64,000 nt of DNA from the NCBI RefSeq assembly GCF_013410215.1, contig NZ_JACCFQ010000001.1, positions 310,001 to 374,000 of the forward strand, given 5' to 3'. Origin of the DNA: Nesterenkonia sandarakina. GTDB taxonomy: Bacteria > Actinomycetota > Actinomycetes > Actinomycetales > Micrococcaceae. Below are positions 42,323-53,750 of the stretch, piece after piece; the stretch's first letter is position 1; every line of letters starts with the position of its first letter. The position numbers and the translations under genes are program-made. A model generated the notes under the pieces. It was given only the letters and a program-made list of their open reading frames with translations. It was not told the DNA's origin and ran no database searches.

Positions 42323-42877
42323 ATGACCACCCCCGCCCCAGAGAAGTCCGCCCGCCGCAGAAGACCATCCCGTCAGCGCGATTCCGGACCGCGTCCGGTG
42401 CTGCGACTCGGGGTGGCGGGGTGGATCGTCTCCTGGTTGATCCCCACCGCAGTGATGGGCGGCCTGCTGCTGACGCTGGGCTTCATCCCGGGCCTGACCG
42501 ACGATGGATTCCTGGCTCCGCTGATCCCGCTGATCGCGGCTGCCGCCGTCGTCGTCGGGATCCCCGGCACCCTGCTGGTGGGCCGGCTCTATCGGCACCA
42601 GCTGCGCCCCACTGTCCACATCCTGGGCTATATCCTCGTGGGGCTGCTCTACGGCCCCGTGGTGCTGGTGGTCGGAGCCGGAGGGCTGATCCCGATGCTC
42701 ATCCCGCTGATCGGCTTCCCGGCCGGGCTGCTGCTGGGAATCGGCCGCTGGATGGCCCAGCCTCTGGCACGGGTGGAGCACCCGGACCAAGACGACGCCG
42801 AGACCCTGACCACCGATCCGGACGCAAGCCACGACCCCGTCCAGACCCGCGACGCAAAGGACCCTGAGAATGCCTGA
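42323..42877 (+). CDS. hypothetical four-helix membrane protein
   Basis: A 184-residue protein with a very basic N-terminus (SARRRRPSRQR), four hydrophobic segments (WIVSWLIPTAVMGGLLLTLGF, FLAPLIPLIAAAAVVVGI, TVHILGYILVGLLYGPVVLV, LIPMLIPLIGFPAGLLLGI) and an acidic C-terminal tail. TAGAAT is 7 nt before the ATG, the best leaderless -10 in the window. Its end overlaps the pyridoxine kinase gene by 8 nt, implying coupling. No family recognised. Confidence 0.65.
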   Translation: MTTPAPEKSARRRRPSRQRDSGPRPVLRLGVAGWIVSWLIPTAVMGGLLLTLGFIPGLTDDGFLAPLIPLIAAAAVVVGIPGTLLVGRLYRHQLRPTVHILGYILVGLLYGPVVLVVGAGGLIPMLIPLIGFPAGLLLGIGRWMAQPLARVEHPDQDDAETLTTDPDASHDPVQTRDAKDPENA

Positions 42878-43694
42878 GACCACTGCTGCTCCCGCCATGA
42901 CGCTGACCATCGCGGGGTCTGAAGCCACCGGCGGCGCCGGCGCGCAGGCGGATCTCAAGACCTTCCAGGAACTGGGCACCTTCGGCATGGTGGCGCTGAC
43001 CTGCATCGTCTCCTTCAACCCCAAGGATCAGTGGAACCACCGCTTCGTTCCGGTGGAGACCCAGGTCATCCAGGACCAGATCGAAGCGATCTTCGGCAAC
43101 TACGGGTCTGAGGTGCTGGACACGGTGAAGCTGGGCATGATGGGCTCGCCAGCGACCATCAGCACGGTGGCTGCGGCAATCGCAGCGCGGAAGCCCAAGA
43201 ACCTGGTGCTGGATCCGGTGCTGATCTGCAAGGGCCAAGAGCCCGGACATGCCCAGGACACCGACAACGCGCTGAAGGCTGAGCTGCTTCCGCTGGCCAG
43301 CTTCGTCACGCCCAACCACTTCGAGACTGAGCAGCTCTCCGGGATGAAGATCGAGACCCTGGAGGACCTGCAGACGGCGGCAGCCGAAGTCCATCGACTC
43401 TCCGGTGCGGCGGTGCTCGCCAAGGGAGGTGTCCGGATCGCCGGAGAGGACGCAGTGGACGTCTTTGTCGACGCCGACGGCCTCGAGGTGCTCCGCGCGC
43501 CGAAGATCGGTGAACATGCGGTCTCAGGTGCCGGCTGCTCTCTGGCTGCTGCGGTCACCGCTGAGCTCGCCAAGGGTGCGACGCCCCGGGAGGCGGCTCG
43601 GCGCGCCAAGGAATTCGTCACCGCTGGGATCGAGCAGCGCGTGGCCGGCAACACCCCGTTCGACGCCCTCTGGCAGGGCGGTCTGCGCGGCTGA
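42870..43694 (+). CDS. pdxK: pyridoxine/pyridoxal kinase (ThiD-like)
   Basis: A 274-residue ribokinase-fold enzyme of the ThiD-like pyridoxine kinase group, which phosphorylates pyridoxine, pyridoxal or pyridoxamine, and in some species hydroxymethylpyrimidine. Features are LTIAGSEATGGAGAQADLKTF at the N-terminus, MGSPATISTVA, DPVLICKGQEPG, FVTPNHFETEQLSGM, and the anion hole EHAVSGAGCSLAAAVTAELA. GAGCS, with a Cys in the active-site loop, is the mark of Bacillus-type PdxK as opposed to the GTGCT of ThiD. ATGs overlap the upstream gene. PLP supply fits the PLP enzymes gcvP nearby, although no linkage is shown. Confidence 0.85.
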   Translation: MPETTAAPAMTLTIAGSEATGGAGAQADLKTFQELGTFGMVALTCIVSFNPKDQWNHRFVPVETQVIQDQIEAIFGNYGSEVLDTVKLGMMGSPATISTVAAAIAARKPKNLVLDPVLICKGQEPGHAQDTDNALKAELLPLASFVTPNHFETEQLSGMKIETLEDLQTAAAEVHRLSGAAVLAKGGVRIAGEDAVDVFVDADGLEVLRAPKIGEHAVSGAGCSLAAAVTAELAKGATPREAARRAKEFVTAGIEQRVAGNTPFDALWQGGLRG

Positions 43695-43739
43695 TCCGCG
43701 CGCGCCCCGCGCGCCACGCACGCGAGCCGACACGGAGGA

Positions 43740-43766
43740 CGCTCAGGGCCTCATGGGCGCTTTTTT
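43740..43766 (+). terminator. rho-independent terminator after pdxK
   Basis: Stem CGCTCA/TGGGCG with an 8-nt loop, followed by six T residues (43761-43766). Confidence 0.75.
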
Positions 43767-43788
43767 GCGGTGACGGCCGCGGCCTGCT

Positions 43789-44484
43789 TCAGCCAGACTG
43801 TTCCGCGTCGCGCTCGTCTTCGAGCTCTGGTTCGATGAAACCCAGCTGAGTCGCCCGGATCAGCAGCTGCACCCGGTCTCGCACGCCGAAACGAGTGCAT
43901 AGGCGGCCCAGGTGCGCCTTGATCGCACCTTCGGTGAGCACCATCCGCGTCGCAATCTCGCGGTTGCTGTATCCCCGCGCCAGAAGATTCAACACCTCTG
44001 ATTCCCGGGGTGGGATCCGCGGCAGATAGTCCGATCCAGCGAGCGCCGCAGAGAATTCCTCGGCCTCGTTGACGGCGTTGAACTCAAGCCTTCGCGCCAC
44101 GTCCGGAGAGATCGGCACCGAGCTGCCGTGCACCTGCCTGACCGCCTCCAACACCTCATCCGCGGTGGCGTCTTTGACGATATAGCCCTTGGCTCCGGCG
44201 TTCAGGGCCTGCAGCGCGTGCCCCTCCGAACTGAACGTGGTCACGGCCAGCACCGAGGTCTCCGGAGCGATCGCCATGACCGCGGCAGTCGCCTCGACCC
44301 CACCCATCTCGGGCATCTTCAGATCCATGATGACGACGTCGGGCCTCGTCTCGCGAACGACTTCTACGACCTCGAGCCCGTTGGCCGCCTCTCCAATACA
44401 TTCCATATCTGGGGCGGAGTCCACATAGGCGCGCAGCGCAGCGCGCATGATCGGGTGGTCGTCAGCTACGACGAGACGGAGCAT
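43789..44484 (-). CDS. LuxR/NarL-family response regulator
   Basis: A 231-residue response regulator: a CheY-like receiver (residues 1-118; acidic pocket ADDHP at 7-11, phosphoacceptor Asp54 in VVIMDLKMPEMGG, Thr82 in AVTTFSSEG, Lys104 in YIVKDA) and a LuxR-type DNA-binding domain (about 155-215; PRIPPRESEVLNLLARGYSN, REIATRMVLTEGAIKAHLGR). It is divergent from the small peptide and sensor-kinase genes across an AT-rich spacer, and is the likely cognate partner of that kinase. Its own start is ATG at 44484 without a clear Shine-Dalgarno. Confidence 0.93.
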   Translation of the reverse strand: MLRLVVADDHPIMRAALRAYVDSAPDMECIGEAANGLEVVEVVRETRPDVVIMDLKMPEMGGVEATAAVMAIAPETSVLAVTTFSSEGHALQALNAGAKGYIVKDATADEVLEAVRQVHGSSVPISPDVARRLEFNAVNEAEEFSAALAGSDYLPRIPPRESEVLNLLARGYSNREIATRMVLTEGAIKAHLGRLCTRFGVRDRVQLLIRATQLGFIEPELEDERDAEQSG

Positions 44485-44711
44485 CGCTGAACCTGTTCTT
44501 TCTCGGCCTTAGGCACCTGGCGCGGTGCTCCAGCCTATCCGACCTACCCGGTGGCACCCCTCGACGGGCAGCTTTCTGTGGCCTGAGACACCAAAATCAA
44601 GCAATTCCGGATAAATTAGCTACTTAAGTCCACTATACCTAAATCTAGGCACACCTTAATCTAATATTACACGCTACAAACTCTCAGGTACACCCTCGAA
44701 AGGAACAGAAA
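44485..44711. promoter_or_regulatory. AT-rich divergent regulatory region of the two-component locus
   Basis: This spacer drops to about 40% GC (44581-44700), far below the rest of the window. It contains the inverted repeat CCTA-AATC-TAGG (44638-44649) and several A/T-rich hexamers that could be -10 elements (TATACC, TAATCT, TATTAC). It would hold promoters for the response regulator (minus) and for the peptide/kinase pair (plus). No promoter can be assigned with certainty. Confidence 0.55.
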
Positions 44712-44864
44712 ATGTCTCTATCTTTGTTTGTCTACCAAATTGCCGTCACTTTCGCATTAGTAACCACTGCTGTTCTTGGATTCTTTGATATCACAGGCGT
44801 CGAGGCTGAAGGGTTTATACGTTCATTCTTTTGTCGAGCCTTTCCCAACGCTTCGGCCTGCTGA
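44712..44864 (+). CDS. candidate 50-residue secreted/signalling peptide, uncatalogued
   Basis: An ATG with AAAGGAA 7-8 nt upstream opens a 50-codon frame ending in TGA at 44862-44864. The product begins MSLSLFVYQIAVTFALVTT, has a continuous hydrophobic segment (residues about 5-25), a short acidic middle (Asp26, Glu31, Glu33) and an aromatic, cationic C-terminus, FIRSFFCRAFPNASAC, with Cys41 and Cys50 as its only cysteines, the last being the C-terminal residue. A V-E-A sequence at 30-32 could be a signal-peptidase site. GC is about 45% against roughly 65-70% for its neighbours. It sits between a divergent LuxR regulator and, 39 nt downstream, the kinase gene. It could be an exported peptide signal sensed by that kinase, or a small membrane regulator of it. 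No homologue is known to me. Confidence 0.6.
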   Translation: MSLSLFVYQIAVTFALVTTAVLGFFDITGVEAEGFIRSFFCRAFPNASAC

Positions 44865-44903
44865 CCCCTTCCTGACATCGGGTCTTGAGGCGTATCCTGG
44901 AGA

Positions 44904-46076
44904 GTGACTTTTTCGAGTGATGTGACCCCTAGCCGTCGAGTCCTGACGATCCTCACGCTGGGCACCCTCGGCGGAATATCGGCCGACATCACGCTGGCAC
45001 TGATCTTCGATCCGGATTACCTCAGCGTGACACTGCAGTACGGTTACCTGATCTGGGTTCTCGCCGTTGCCCTCTTCTGGCTGCACCCCGCGGCTGGGGC
45101 ACTCGCAGCACTCGCTGGGGCGGCCTTGGGACTGGTCACAGGTTCCCCATTCGAAACTCTCATCCTGGTCACCCTGTTCAGCGGGCTGTCTGCGCTGTAC
45201 TGCGCTCCGTGGGCACGGCGTATTTATCTGGCGCTGGCATTATGCCTTGCCGTCAACGTCGGCCTCGCGGAGAGTGACCCCATCCTCGCCGCCGGATTCG
45301 GCCTGACAACGGGAGCCTTGATGACTCTCTCCTACACCGTGGGCCGAGCCACTCGAAAGCAGATGTCATCCCGCCTGTCGGCCGAACGCGACCTTGTACA
45401 ACTTCAGGCGACCCACGAGGAGGCTCTCGCAGGAGAGCGTCGCTCGATCGCCAGGGACCTCCATGACATCTTGGCCCACGACCTGACCGTGATCTCCATG
45501 CAGACCCAGGTGGCCGCTGCCACCGGCACCCCCGAATCTCGCGCAGCCGCCTTGAAGCAGATCTCCACCTCTGCCAGCGCGGCCCTGCACGATCTGCGAC
45601 GCGTACTCCTGGTGCTCCAGCGGGAGAACATCATCGAGGCCGGACCGGGCGACGCGCCCGAGCTGGACCTGGAGTCCGGCCTTCGGAGGTTCACCGACCG
45701 ACTCCAGGACCTCGGCTTCAAGGTGGAGACTTCGGTGCACGGCGACCTCGGGCGGCTCTCGCAGTCCGTGGGGGCATGCCTCTACAGGATCCTCCAGGAG
45801 TGCACCACAAATGTGGTGAAGCACGGCTCGAAGGGAAACGAGAGCAACGACTGCACCATCGAGGTCGAGGTGAAGGCAGATACCGTGAACCTCGCCGTGA
45901 CCAACCGCACCGAGGACAATCACGTCTCTGCCCTGCGACACCCCTCCTCGGGAACCGGGCTGATCAGCATGGAGGATCGCGCGGCAACCTTCGGGGGAAC
46001 CGTGGACGCCGGAGCGCCGGCTCATGGGATCTGGAGCGTGCAGGTCACCGGCATCCAGATGCGCCTGCTGCGCTGA
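44904..46076 (+). CDS. NarL/DesK-family sensor histidine kinase
   Basis: A 390-residue membrane sensor kinase. Four to five hydrophobic segments fill residues 13-145 with very short external loops, so it probably senses within the membrane or binds a small or hydrophobic ligand. The HisKA_3 dimerisation domain carries the phosphorylated His187 in ERRSIARDLHDILAHDLTVI. The HATPase domain shows the N-box LQECTTNVVKHG and the G-box SGTGLISMEDRAATFGG. The GTG at 44904 is the first start after an in-frame stop, but GGAGA directly abuts it; a GTG at 44922 is the alternative. Probable partner of the divergent LuxR-type regulator; probable co-transcription with the small peptide gene. Confidence 0.9.
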   Translation: MTFSSDVTPSRRVLTILTLGTLGGISADITLALIFDPDYLSVTLQYGYLIWVLAVALFWLHPAAGALAALAGAALGLVTGSPFETLILVTLFSGLSALYCAPWARRIYLALALCLAVNVGLAESDPILAAGFGLTTGALMTLSYTVGRATRKQMSSRLSAERDLVQLQATHEEALAGERRSIARDLHDILAHDLTVISMQTQVAAATGTPESRAAALKQISTSASAALHDLRRVLLVLQRENIIEAGPGDAPELDLESGLRRFTDRLQDLGFKVETSVHGDLGRLSQSVGACLYRILQECTTNVVKHGSKGNESNDCTIEVEVKADTVNLAVTNRTEDNHVSALRHPSSGTGLISMEDRAATFGGTVDAGAPAHGIWSVQVTGIQMRLLR

Positions 46077-46178
46077 GACTGGGACCGCACTCTTCGGTGC
46101 TGCAAGACCCCTGAACAGCGGCAGGGCTCCAGGCGCGCAAACAGCTCGCTACCCGAGACTGACCTTGGACACAGAGAG

Positions 46179-46209
46179 GCTCGGGCGGTGCCGTTCCCAC
46201 CGCCCGAGC
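46179..46209. terminator. hairpin downstream of the sensor kinase
   Basis: A perfect 12-bp stem, GCTCGGGCGGTG with CACCGCCCGAGC, around a 7-nt loop, about 100 nt after the kinase stop and without a T-tract. The rest of 46077-46418 has no credible gene; its last 120 bases are AT-rich and hold the promoter/operator region of the next gene. Confidence 0.55.
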
Positions 46210-46347
46210 ACTGGAATCAGCCGAGGTTCCGCTCCGAACCCTTGCACCGTAACTCGGAGCTCCTCGAGGCTGATGCCTCTTCCCTGAATCATGCATTAGT
46301 GATGCACGTCCAGCTTCAATTATAGACCTACGCCCCGGTCTGACTAG

Positions 46348-46361
46348 TGGACTTTGGTCCA
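46348..46361. promoter_or_regulatory. candidate operator upstream of acyl-CoA dehydrogenase
   Basis: A perfect inverted repeat TGGAC-TTTG-GTCCA lies 57 nt before the ATG in an otherwise AT-rich region, with a further A/T pair outside each arm. Confidence 0.5.
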
Positions 46362-46418
46362 GTGTTTGAAGATGCAACTAAGCACCACAGCTTGTGACTA
46401 TCGAGTAACATGTGTGCC

Positions 46419-47660
46419 ATGACACACCATGCTCCCGATGCCTCCGTTGACCCGGTCTATGACGTCTCCACCGCGCAGGACCTTGACTACTACGGGGTGT
46501 TTGATGACCTCCCCGAGGCTGACCGGCTGTGGTGGGCGCGCGCGAGAGAGTTCACCTCCGGGCTGGAGACGCGGATGGCCCAGCACTGGGAGCACGCCGA
46601 ATACCCGGTGGACCTGGTCCGCAAGGCCGGTGGCCTGGGCCTGCTGACCGACGGTGTAGACGTCTCGGCGGCCTCGATGGAGACGCTCTCCCCCATGGCC
46701 GCCGGTCTGGTCAACATGGAGACCTCTCGCGCCGATGGCTCGCTGGGCACAGCCCTGGCGGTGCAGGGCGGACTCGCGCTGCGTACGCTCGCCTATTTCG
46801 GCTCGGCCGACCAGAAGGCTGAGCATCTGACCAAGCTGGCCACCGCGGAGACCCTGGGCTCCTTCGCCCTGACCGAGCCGGCGCACGGGTCCGATTCGGT
46901 GTCCCTGTCCACCACGGCTCGTCTGGTCGGTGACGAGGACTCCGGGTACTACGTGCTCAACGGCGCGAAGAAGTGGATCGGCAACGGGGCTTCCGGCGGC
47001 CTGACCTTCACCTGGGCTCGAGTGGCCGGTGGCGTCCATGACGGCAACGTGCGGTGTTTCCTGGTGGATCAGGACACGCGTGGGTACCGGGCCGAGGTGA
47101 TCCAGGGCAAGGCCTCGCTGCGGGCCATCCACCAGGCATTGATCCAGTACGAGGACGTGGAGGTTCCAGCACACGCGGTGCTGCCCGGGTCCAAGACCTT
47201 CAAGGATGCCTCCAAGGTGCTCTTCGCCACCCGACTCGGCGTGGCCTGGTCCGCCGTCGGACATGCCTCAGCCCTGGTGGAGGCGGCGCTGAGCTACTCG
47301 AAGCAGCGCGAGCAGTTCAGCCGGCCGTTGGCCAGCTTCCAGCTCGTCCAGGAGCGGCTGACCTGGATGGTCTCAGAGCTGACCTCGATGCAGCTGCACG
47401 TGCGCCAGGTGACCGAACGCGATATGGCCGGGACCCTGACCGGACCGCAGGCCTCGCTGGCGAAGTACCACAACACCCGAAAGGCCCGGGCGATCGCGCA
47501 GGTCGCACGCGACATGCTCGGCGGCAACGGGATCCTGCTCAAGAACAAGGTTCCGCGTCACATGGCAGACATCGAGGCCATCCACACCTATGAGGGCACC
47601 GAATCTGTGCAGAGCCTGATCATCGGGCGGGATCTGACCGGCTATTCAGCCTTCGCCTGA
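46419..47660 (+). CDS. acyl-CoA dehydrogenase (glutaryl-CoA dehydrogenase-like)
   Basis: A 413-residue flavoenzyme that oxidises an acyl-CoA to enoyl-CoA. Motifs: FALTEPAHGSDSVSLSTTAR and YYVLNGAKKWIGNG (FAD/substrate-binding middle domain), RPLASFQLVQERLTWM, and ARDMLGGNGILLKNKVPRHM. The catalytic Glu is in the C-terminal IEAIHTYEGTESVQSLIIGR. The Arg/Glu pattern and sequence resemble glutaryl-CoA dehydrogenases and related group IV enzymes, but the acyl chain cannot be assigned. I use the ATG at 46419 (MTHHAPDAS); an ATG 9 bases earlier is also in frame. A palindrome about 60 nt upstream may bind a regulator. Confidence 0.88.
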   Translation: MTHHAPDASVDPVYDVSTAQDLDYYGVFDDLPEADRLWWARAREFTSGLETRMAQHWEHAEYPVDLVRKAGGLGLLTDGVDVSAASMETLSPMAAGLVNMETSRADGSLGTALAVQGGLALRTLAYFGSADQKAEHLTKLATAETLGSFALTEPAHGSDSVSLSTTARLVGDEDSGYYVLNGAKKWIGNGASGGLTFTWARVAGGVHDGNVRCFLVDQDTRGYRAEVIQGKASLRAIHQALIQYEDVEVPAHAVLPGSKTFKDASKVLFATRLGVAWSAVGHASALVEAALSYSKQREQFSRPLASFQLVQERLTWMVSELTSMQLHVRQVTERDMAGTLTGPQASLAKYHNTRKARAIAQVARDMLGGNGILLKNKVPRHMADIEAIHTYEGTESVQSLIIGRDLTGYSAFA

Positions 47661-47687
47661 GGCGACCTGCCGTCCCGAGACCCCACC

Positions 47688-47724
47688 GTCCGAGGCCCTG
47701 GGGCCTGAGCCCTGAGCCTCGGAC
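47688..47724. terminator. hairpin between convergent acyl-CoA dehydrogenase and sdaA
   Basis: A 9-bp stem, GTCCGAGGC with GCCTCGGAC, spans a loop of 19 nt that can itself pair partly. It is followed at 47752-47784 by short CTCAGCA-type repeats. No T-tract. Confidence 0.45.
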
Positions 47725-47775
47725 GCCGGCCGCCGGGCGCTGTGCGCTCAACGCTCAGCACTCAGCACTCAGCGT

Positions 47776-49233
47776 TCAGCACTCGACGACGTTGACCGCG
47801 AGGCCGCCCAGGGCCGTCTCCTTATACTTCGAGGACATGTCCTTGCCGGTCTCGCGCATGGTCACGATGACCTCATCCAGGGAGACCCGGTGCTCGCCGT
47901 CGCCCATCAGCGCCATCCGCGCGGCATTGACCGCCTTGGTCGCGGCCATGGCGTTGCGCTCGATGCAGGGAACCTGGACCAGTCCGGCGATCGGATCGCA
48001 GGTGAGCCCGAGGTTGTGCTCCATGGCGATCTCCGCGGCGTTCTCCACCTGCATCGGTGAGCCGCCGAGCACCTCACAGAGTCCGGCAGCGGCCATCGAG
48101 GACGCGGAGCCGACCTCTCCCTGACAGCCGACCTCGGCGCCGGATATGGAGGCCTGCTCCTTATAGAGCACCCCGACGGCGGCCGCGGTGAGCAGGAACC
48201 GCACGGCAATGTCCTCCCGGTCCTCCTCTCCCGCGTAGCTGGCACCGGGCCCGTAATGGGTGGCGTAGAAGCCGACGGCGGGAATGATCCCCGCGGCCCC
48301 GTTGGTGGGGGCGGTGACCACCCGTCCGCCCGAGGCGTTCTCCTCATTGACCGCCAGCGCCACCAGGTTCACCCACTCCTGCCAGTAGGCGTGGGTGCGC
48401 CCCGGGTCGTCCTTCCACATTCGGGCGTGCCAGTCCGGAGCCCGACGGCGCACCTTCAGCCCGCCGGGCAGGTGTCCCTCCCGCTCCAGGGCAGAGTTCT
48501 TGCAGTCCTCCATGACCTGCCAGAGGTGCAGCACCTGCTCGGTGATCGCCTGCTCGGCCTCCGCCTCGCCGCCGCCGTGGCGAGCCCGGTGCAGCGCGCG
48601 CTCATTGGCCAGCATCACCCGGGAGACCGGCAGCCCGGAGCGGGCGCAATGCTCCATCAGCTGCGCGGAGGTGGTGAACGGGTACGGCAGCTCTGCCTCC
48701 GGGGTGGCCAGCGCCTCCCCCAGTGAAGCGTCGGAGCCCACCGCATCGGACTCCGAGAGCACGAAGCCACCGCCGATGGAGTAGTAGATCTCCTTCGCGA
48801 CCTGCTCCCCCGCGGCGTCGCGGGCGGTCAGCGTCATGGCGTTGGTGTGCCGGTCCATGACGGTGAGCGGGCGTTGGATGAAGTCCTCCACCCGCAGCGG
48901 GATCTCCTTGCCGGTCTCGTGGTGCTGGGCGCCCAGCTGGACCGTGCCCGAGGCCTCCATGACTGCCAGCCGGGTGTCCACCTGTTCGGGCAGGATGGTC
49001 TCCGGGTCCCAGCCCTCAAGTCCGAGCAGCACCGCGGTGAAGGTCCCGTGCCCGCGTCCGGTGGCGGCGAGCGAGCCGTAGAGGTCCACCTGCACCGTCT
49101 CGGTCCTGGCCAGGGCCTCAGGGCTGGAGAGCTGCTCGGTCACGAAGCGCCGGGCGGCCCGCATCGGACCCACTGTGTGGGAGGAGGAGGGGCCGATGCC
49201 GACCCGGAGCAGGTCGAAGATGCTGATCGTCAT
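47776..49233 (-). CDS. sdaA: L-serine ammonia-lyase (iron-sulfur)
   Basis: A 485-residue single-chain serine dehydratase that converts L-serine to pyruvate and ammonia using a 4Fe-4S cluster. The beta domain starts [24 protein letters not shown]. The alpha domain contains [39 protein letters not shown] and [21 protein letters not shown], which supply the cluster cysteines. Length is standard. It is the last gene of the gcvP-gcvT-sdaA run, 22 nt downstream of gcvT, so serine made from glycine can be drained to pyruvate. It would share control by the glycine riboswitch if co-transcribed. Confidence 0.95.
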   Translation of the reverse strand: MTISIFDLLRVGIGPSSSHTVGPMRAARRFVTEQLSSPEALARTETVQVDLYGSLAATGRGHGTFTAVLLGLEGWDPETILPEQVDTRLAVMEASGTVQLGAQHHETGKEIPLRVEDFIQRPLTVMDRHTNAMTLTARDAAGEQVAKEIYYSIGGGFVLSESDAVGSDASLGEALATPEAELPYPFTTSAQLMEHCARSGLPVSRVMLANERALHRARHGGGEAEAEQAITEQVLHLWQVMEDCKNSALEREGHLPGGLKVRRRAPDWHARMWKDDPGRTHAYWQEWVNLVALAVNEENASGGRVVTAPTNGAAGIIPAVGFYATHYGPGASYAGEEDREDIAVRFLLTAAAVGVLYKEQASISGAEVGCQGEVGSASSMAAAGLCEVLGGSPMQVENAAEIAMEHNLGLTCDPIAGLVQVPCIERNAMAATKAVNAARMALMGDGEHRVSLDEVIVTMRETGKDMSSKYKETALGGLAVNVVEC

Positions 49234-49255
49234 AGAGTCTCGAGTTCCGGTCGTC

Positions 49256-50427
49256 TCAGCGTTCGCGGCGGTAGAAGGGCAGCGGGATCACTTCAAAGGG
49301 CTGTGGCTTCCCGCGCAGGTCCACGTCGAGCCGGGTGCCCGGCTCGGTGTGGGCGATGTCCACATAGGCCATCGCGATCGGGTAGCCCAGGGTCGGGCTG
49401 GGCAGCCCGGAGGTCACCGCTCCCACGGTCGCCCCGGCGTCTTCCCCCTCGACCGCGAGCACCGGGTAGCCGCCGCGCCCGGCCCGTTTGCCCAGTCCCT
49501 TGAGTCCGACGAGCCGCTGGCCTGTGGTCTTGCCCCGACCCTCGGCCTTCGCCGCCTCCAGCGCGGCGCGCCCTCCGAAGTTCTCCTCCTTGCTGAAGGA
49601 GACCACCGGCAGGCCGGCTTCGAAGCTGACCCGTTCGGTGGAGAGCTCGTTGCCGTAGAGCGGCATCCCGGCCTCCAGGCGCAGCGAGTCCCGGCAGGCC
49701 AGACCGCAGGGCACCAGGCCGTCATCGGACCCGGCTTCCAGCAGCGCCAGCCAGAGCGCGTGCGCCTTGTCATTGGGCAGGAACAGCTCGAACCCGTCCT
49801 CACCGGTGTACCCGGTGCGGGCGAGCAGGATCTCGTCGCCGCCGATGCTCACGGTGGTGAACGCGTAGTAGCCGAGCTCCTCGACCAGGAAGGTCTCATT
49901 GGCGCGCACCACGGAGCTGATGATCTTCTGCGCGGCCGGTCCCTGGACCGCGATCAGGCTGATCCCCTCGGACTCGTCCCAGACCTCGACCTCGAACCCG
50001 GTCCCTTCTGGTGCGGCACCGTCGGCTGCGGCGCCGGCCGGGCCGGCAGCGGCACGTTCGCTCAGTGCCGCGGCGACCACCTCGCGGTTCGCCGCATTGG
50101 GGACCAGCAGGTACTCGTTCTCATCGATCCGGTAGGCGATCAGGTCATCGAGGATCCCGCCGTCCTCCTGGCAGATCAGCGTGTACTTGGCCTTGCCGAT
50201 CTTAACCGCGGCGAGGTTGCCCACCAGCGCGGTGTTCAGGAAGGTCGCGGCGTCGGGGCCGATGATCCGGATCTCGCCCATATGCGAGAGGTCGAAGAGC
50301 CCGGCAGTGGTGCGCACCGCGTGGTGCTCCTCGAGTTCGGAGCTGTACTTCAGCGGCATCTTCCAGCCGCCGAAGTCGGTGAAGCTGGCGCCCAGTTCGG
50401 CGTGGGCGGCGCTCAGCGCGGTCTCTC

Positions 50428-50431
<4 letters not shown>
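49256..50431 (-). CDS. gcvT: glycine cleavage system T protein (aminomethyltransferase)
   Basis: A 391-residue T-protein that transfers the methylene carbon from the H-protein lipoyl arm to tetrahydrofolate and releases ammonia. Signatures are [23 protein letters not shown] (N-terminal; catalytic Asp region [11 protein letters not shown]), [19 protein letters not shown] and [22 protein letters not shown]. It is slightly long because of an Ala/Gly-rich insert near residues 128-145. It overlaps gcvP by 4 nt. No gcvH lies between gcvT and sdaA, where it often occurs. Confidence 0.95.
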
Positions 50432-53391
<2,960 letters not shown>

Positions 53392-53424
53392 TGAGGAACC
53401 TTCCAGGCATGGAGATGGCGCGGG

Positions 53425-53677
53425 TTCCTCCCCCGCTCTGTGATGGACCTGAGAGATTCACCGGTGGCTGACCGCCGTGGGGCGGAGCAGGCCGGCTTGC
53501 ACCTTCGGTGAGCACCTCGGGGGTCAGACCCGACGTGCTGCTTTCCAGAGTTGCCACCCCTGTACGGTACTGAGTGCCTGAGAGGTTCCCGGGGAGGATA
53601 TTGCTCCTTCGGCGCCGGATCCGCGCCCCGTGGGCAGTGTCAACACTGCCCTGGGCGCCAGCCGGACTCTCCCACAC
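53425..53677 (-). ncRNA. tandem glycine riboswitch
   Basis: Read on the minus strand, two consecutive glycine aptamers are seen. Aptamer 1 has GTGTGGGAGAGTCCGGC at its 5' end, the core CCGAAGGAGCAA (53601-53612) and CTCTCAGG (53577-53584). After a short linker, aptamer 2 has the core CCGAAGGTGCAA (53497-53508) and CTCTCAGG (53448-53455). These match the conserved gcvT-type motif (Rfam Glycine). It precedes gcvP and should turn expression of the glycine cleavage genes on when glycine is high. The last hairpin, GCGGGGGAGGAACCCGC, lies just before the coding region and could form the expression platform by covering the Shine-Dalgarno. Confidence 0.92.
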
Positions 53678-53750
53678 AGGGGACGTGGCGATGATTGAGT
53701 TTCCCTTCATTGTGCCACAGCAGTGTTTTCGGCCACGTTTCACGATGCCC

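Noticed and set aside
44712-44864. AgrD-type autoinducer precursor
   Set aside because: AgrD has a ring-forming Cys four residues before a charged tail and needs AgrB nearby. Here the last residue is Cys, there is no acidic tail and no AgrB-like gene, so I report a candidate peptide without assigning it to that family.
46024-46287. 87-residue frame after the sensor kinase
   Set aside because: It starts inside the kinase gene in another frame, crosses a strong hairpin and has no start signal or family.
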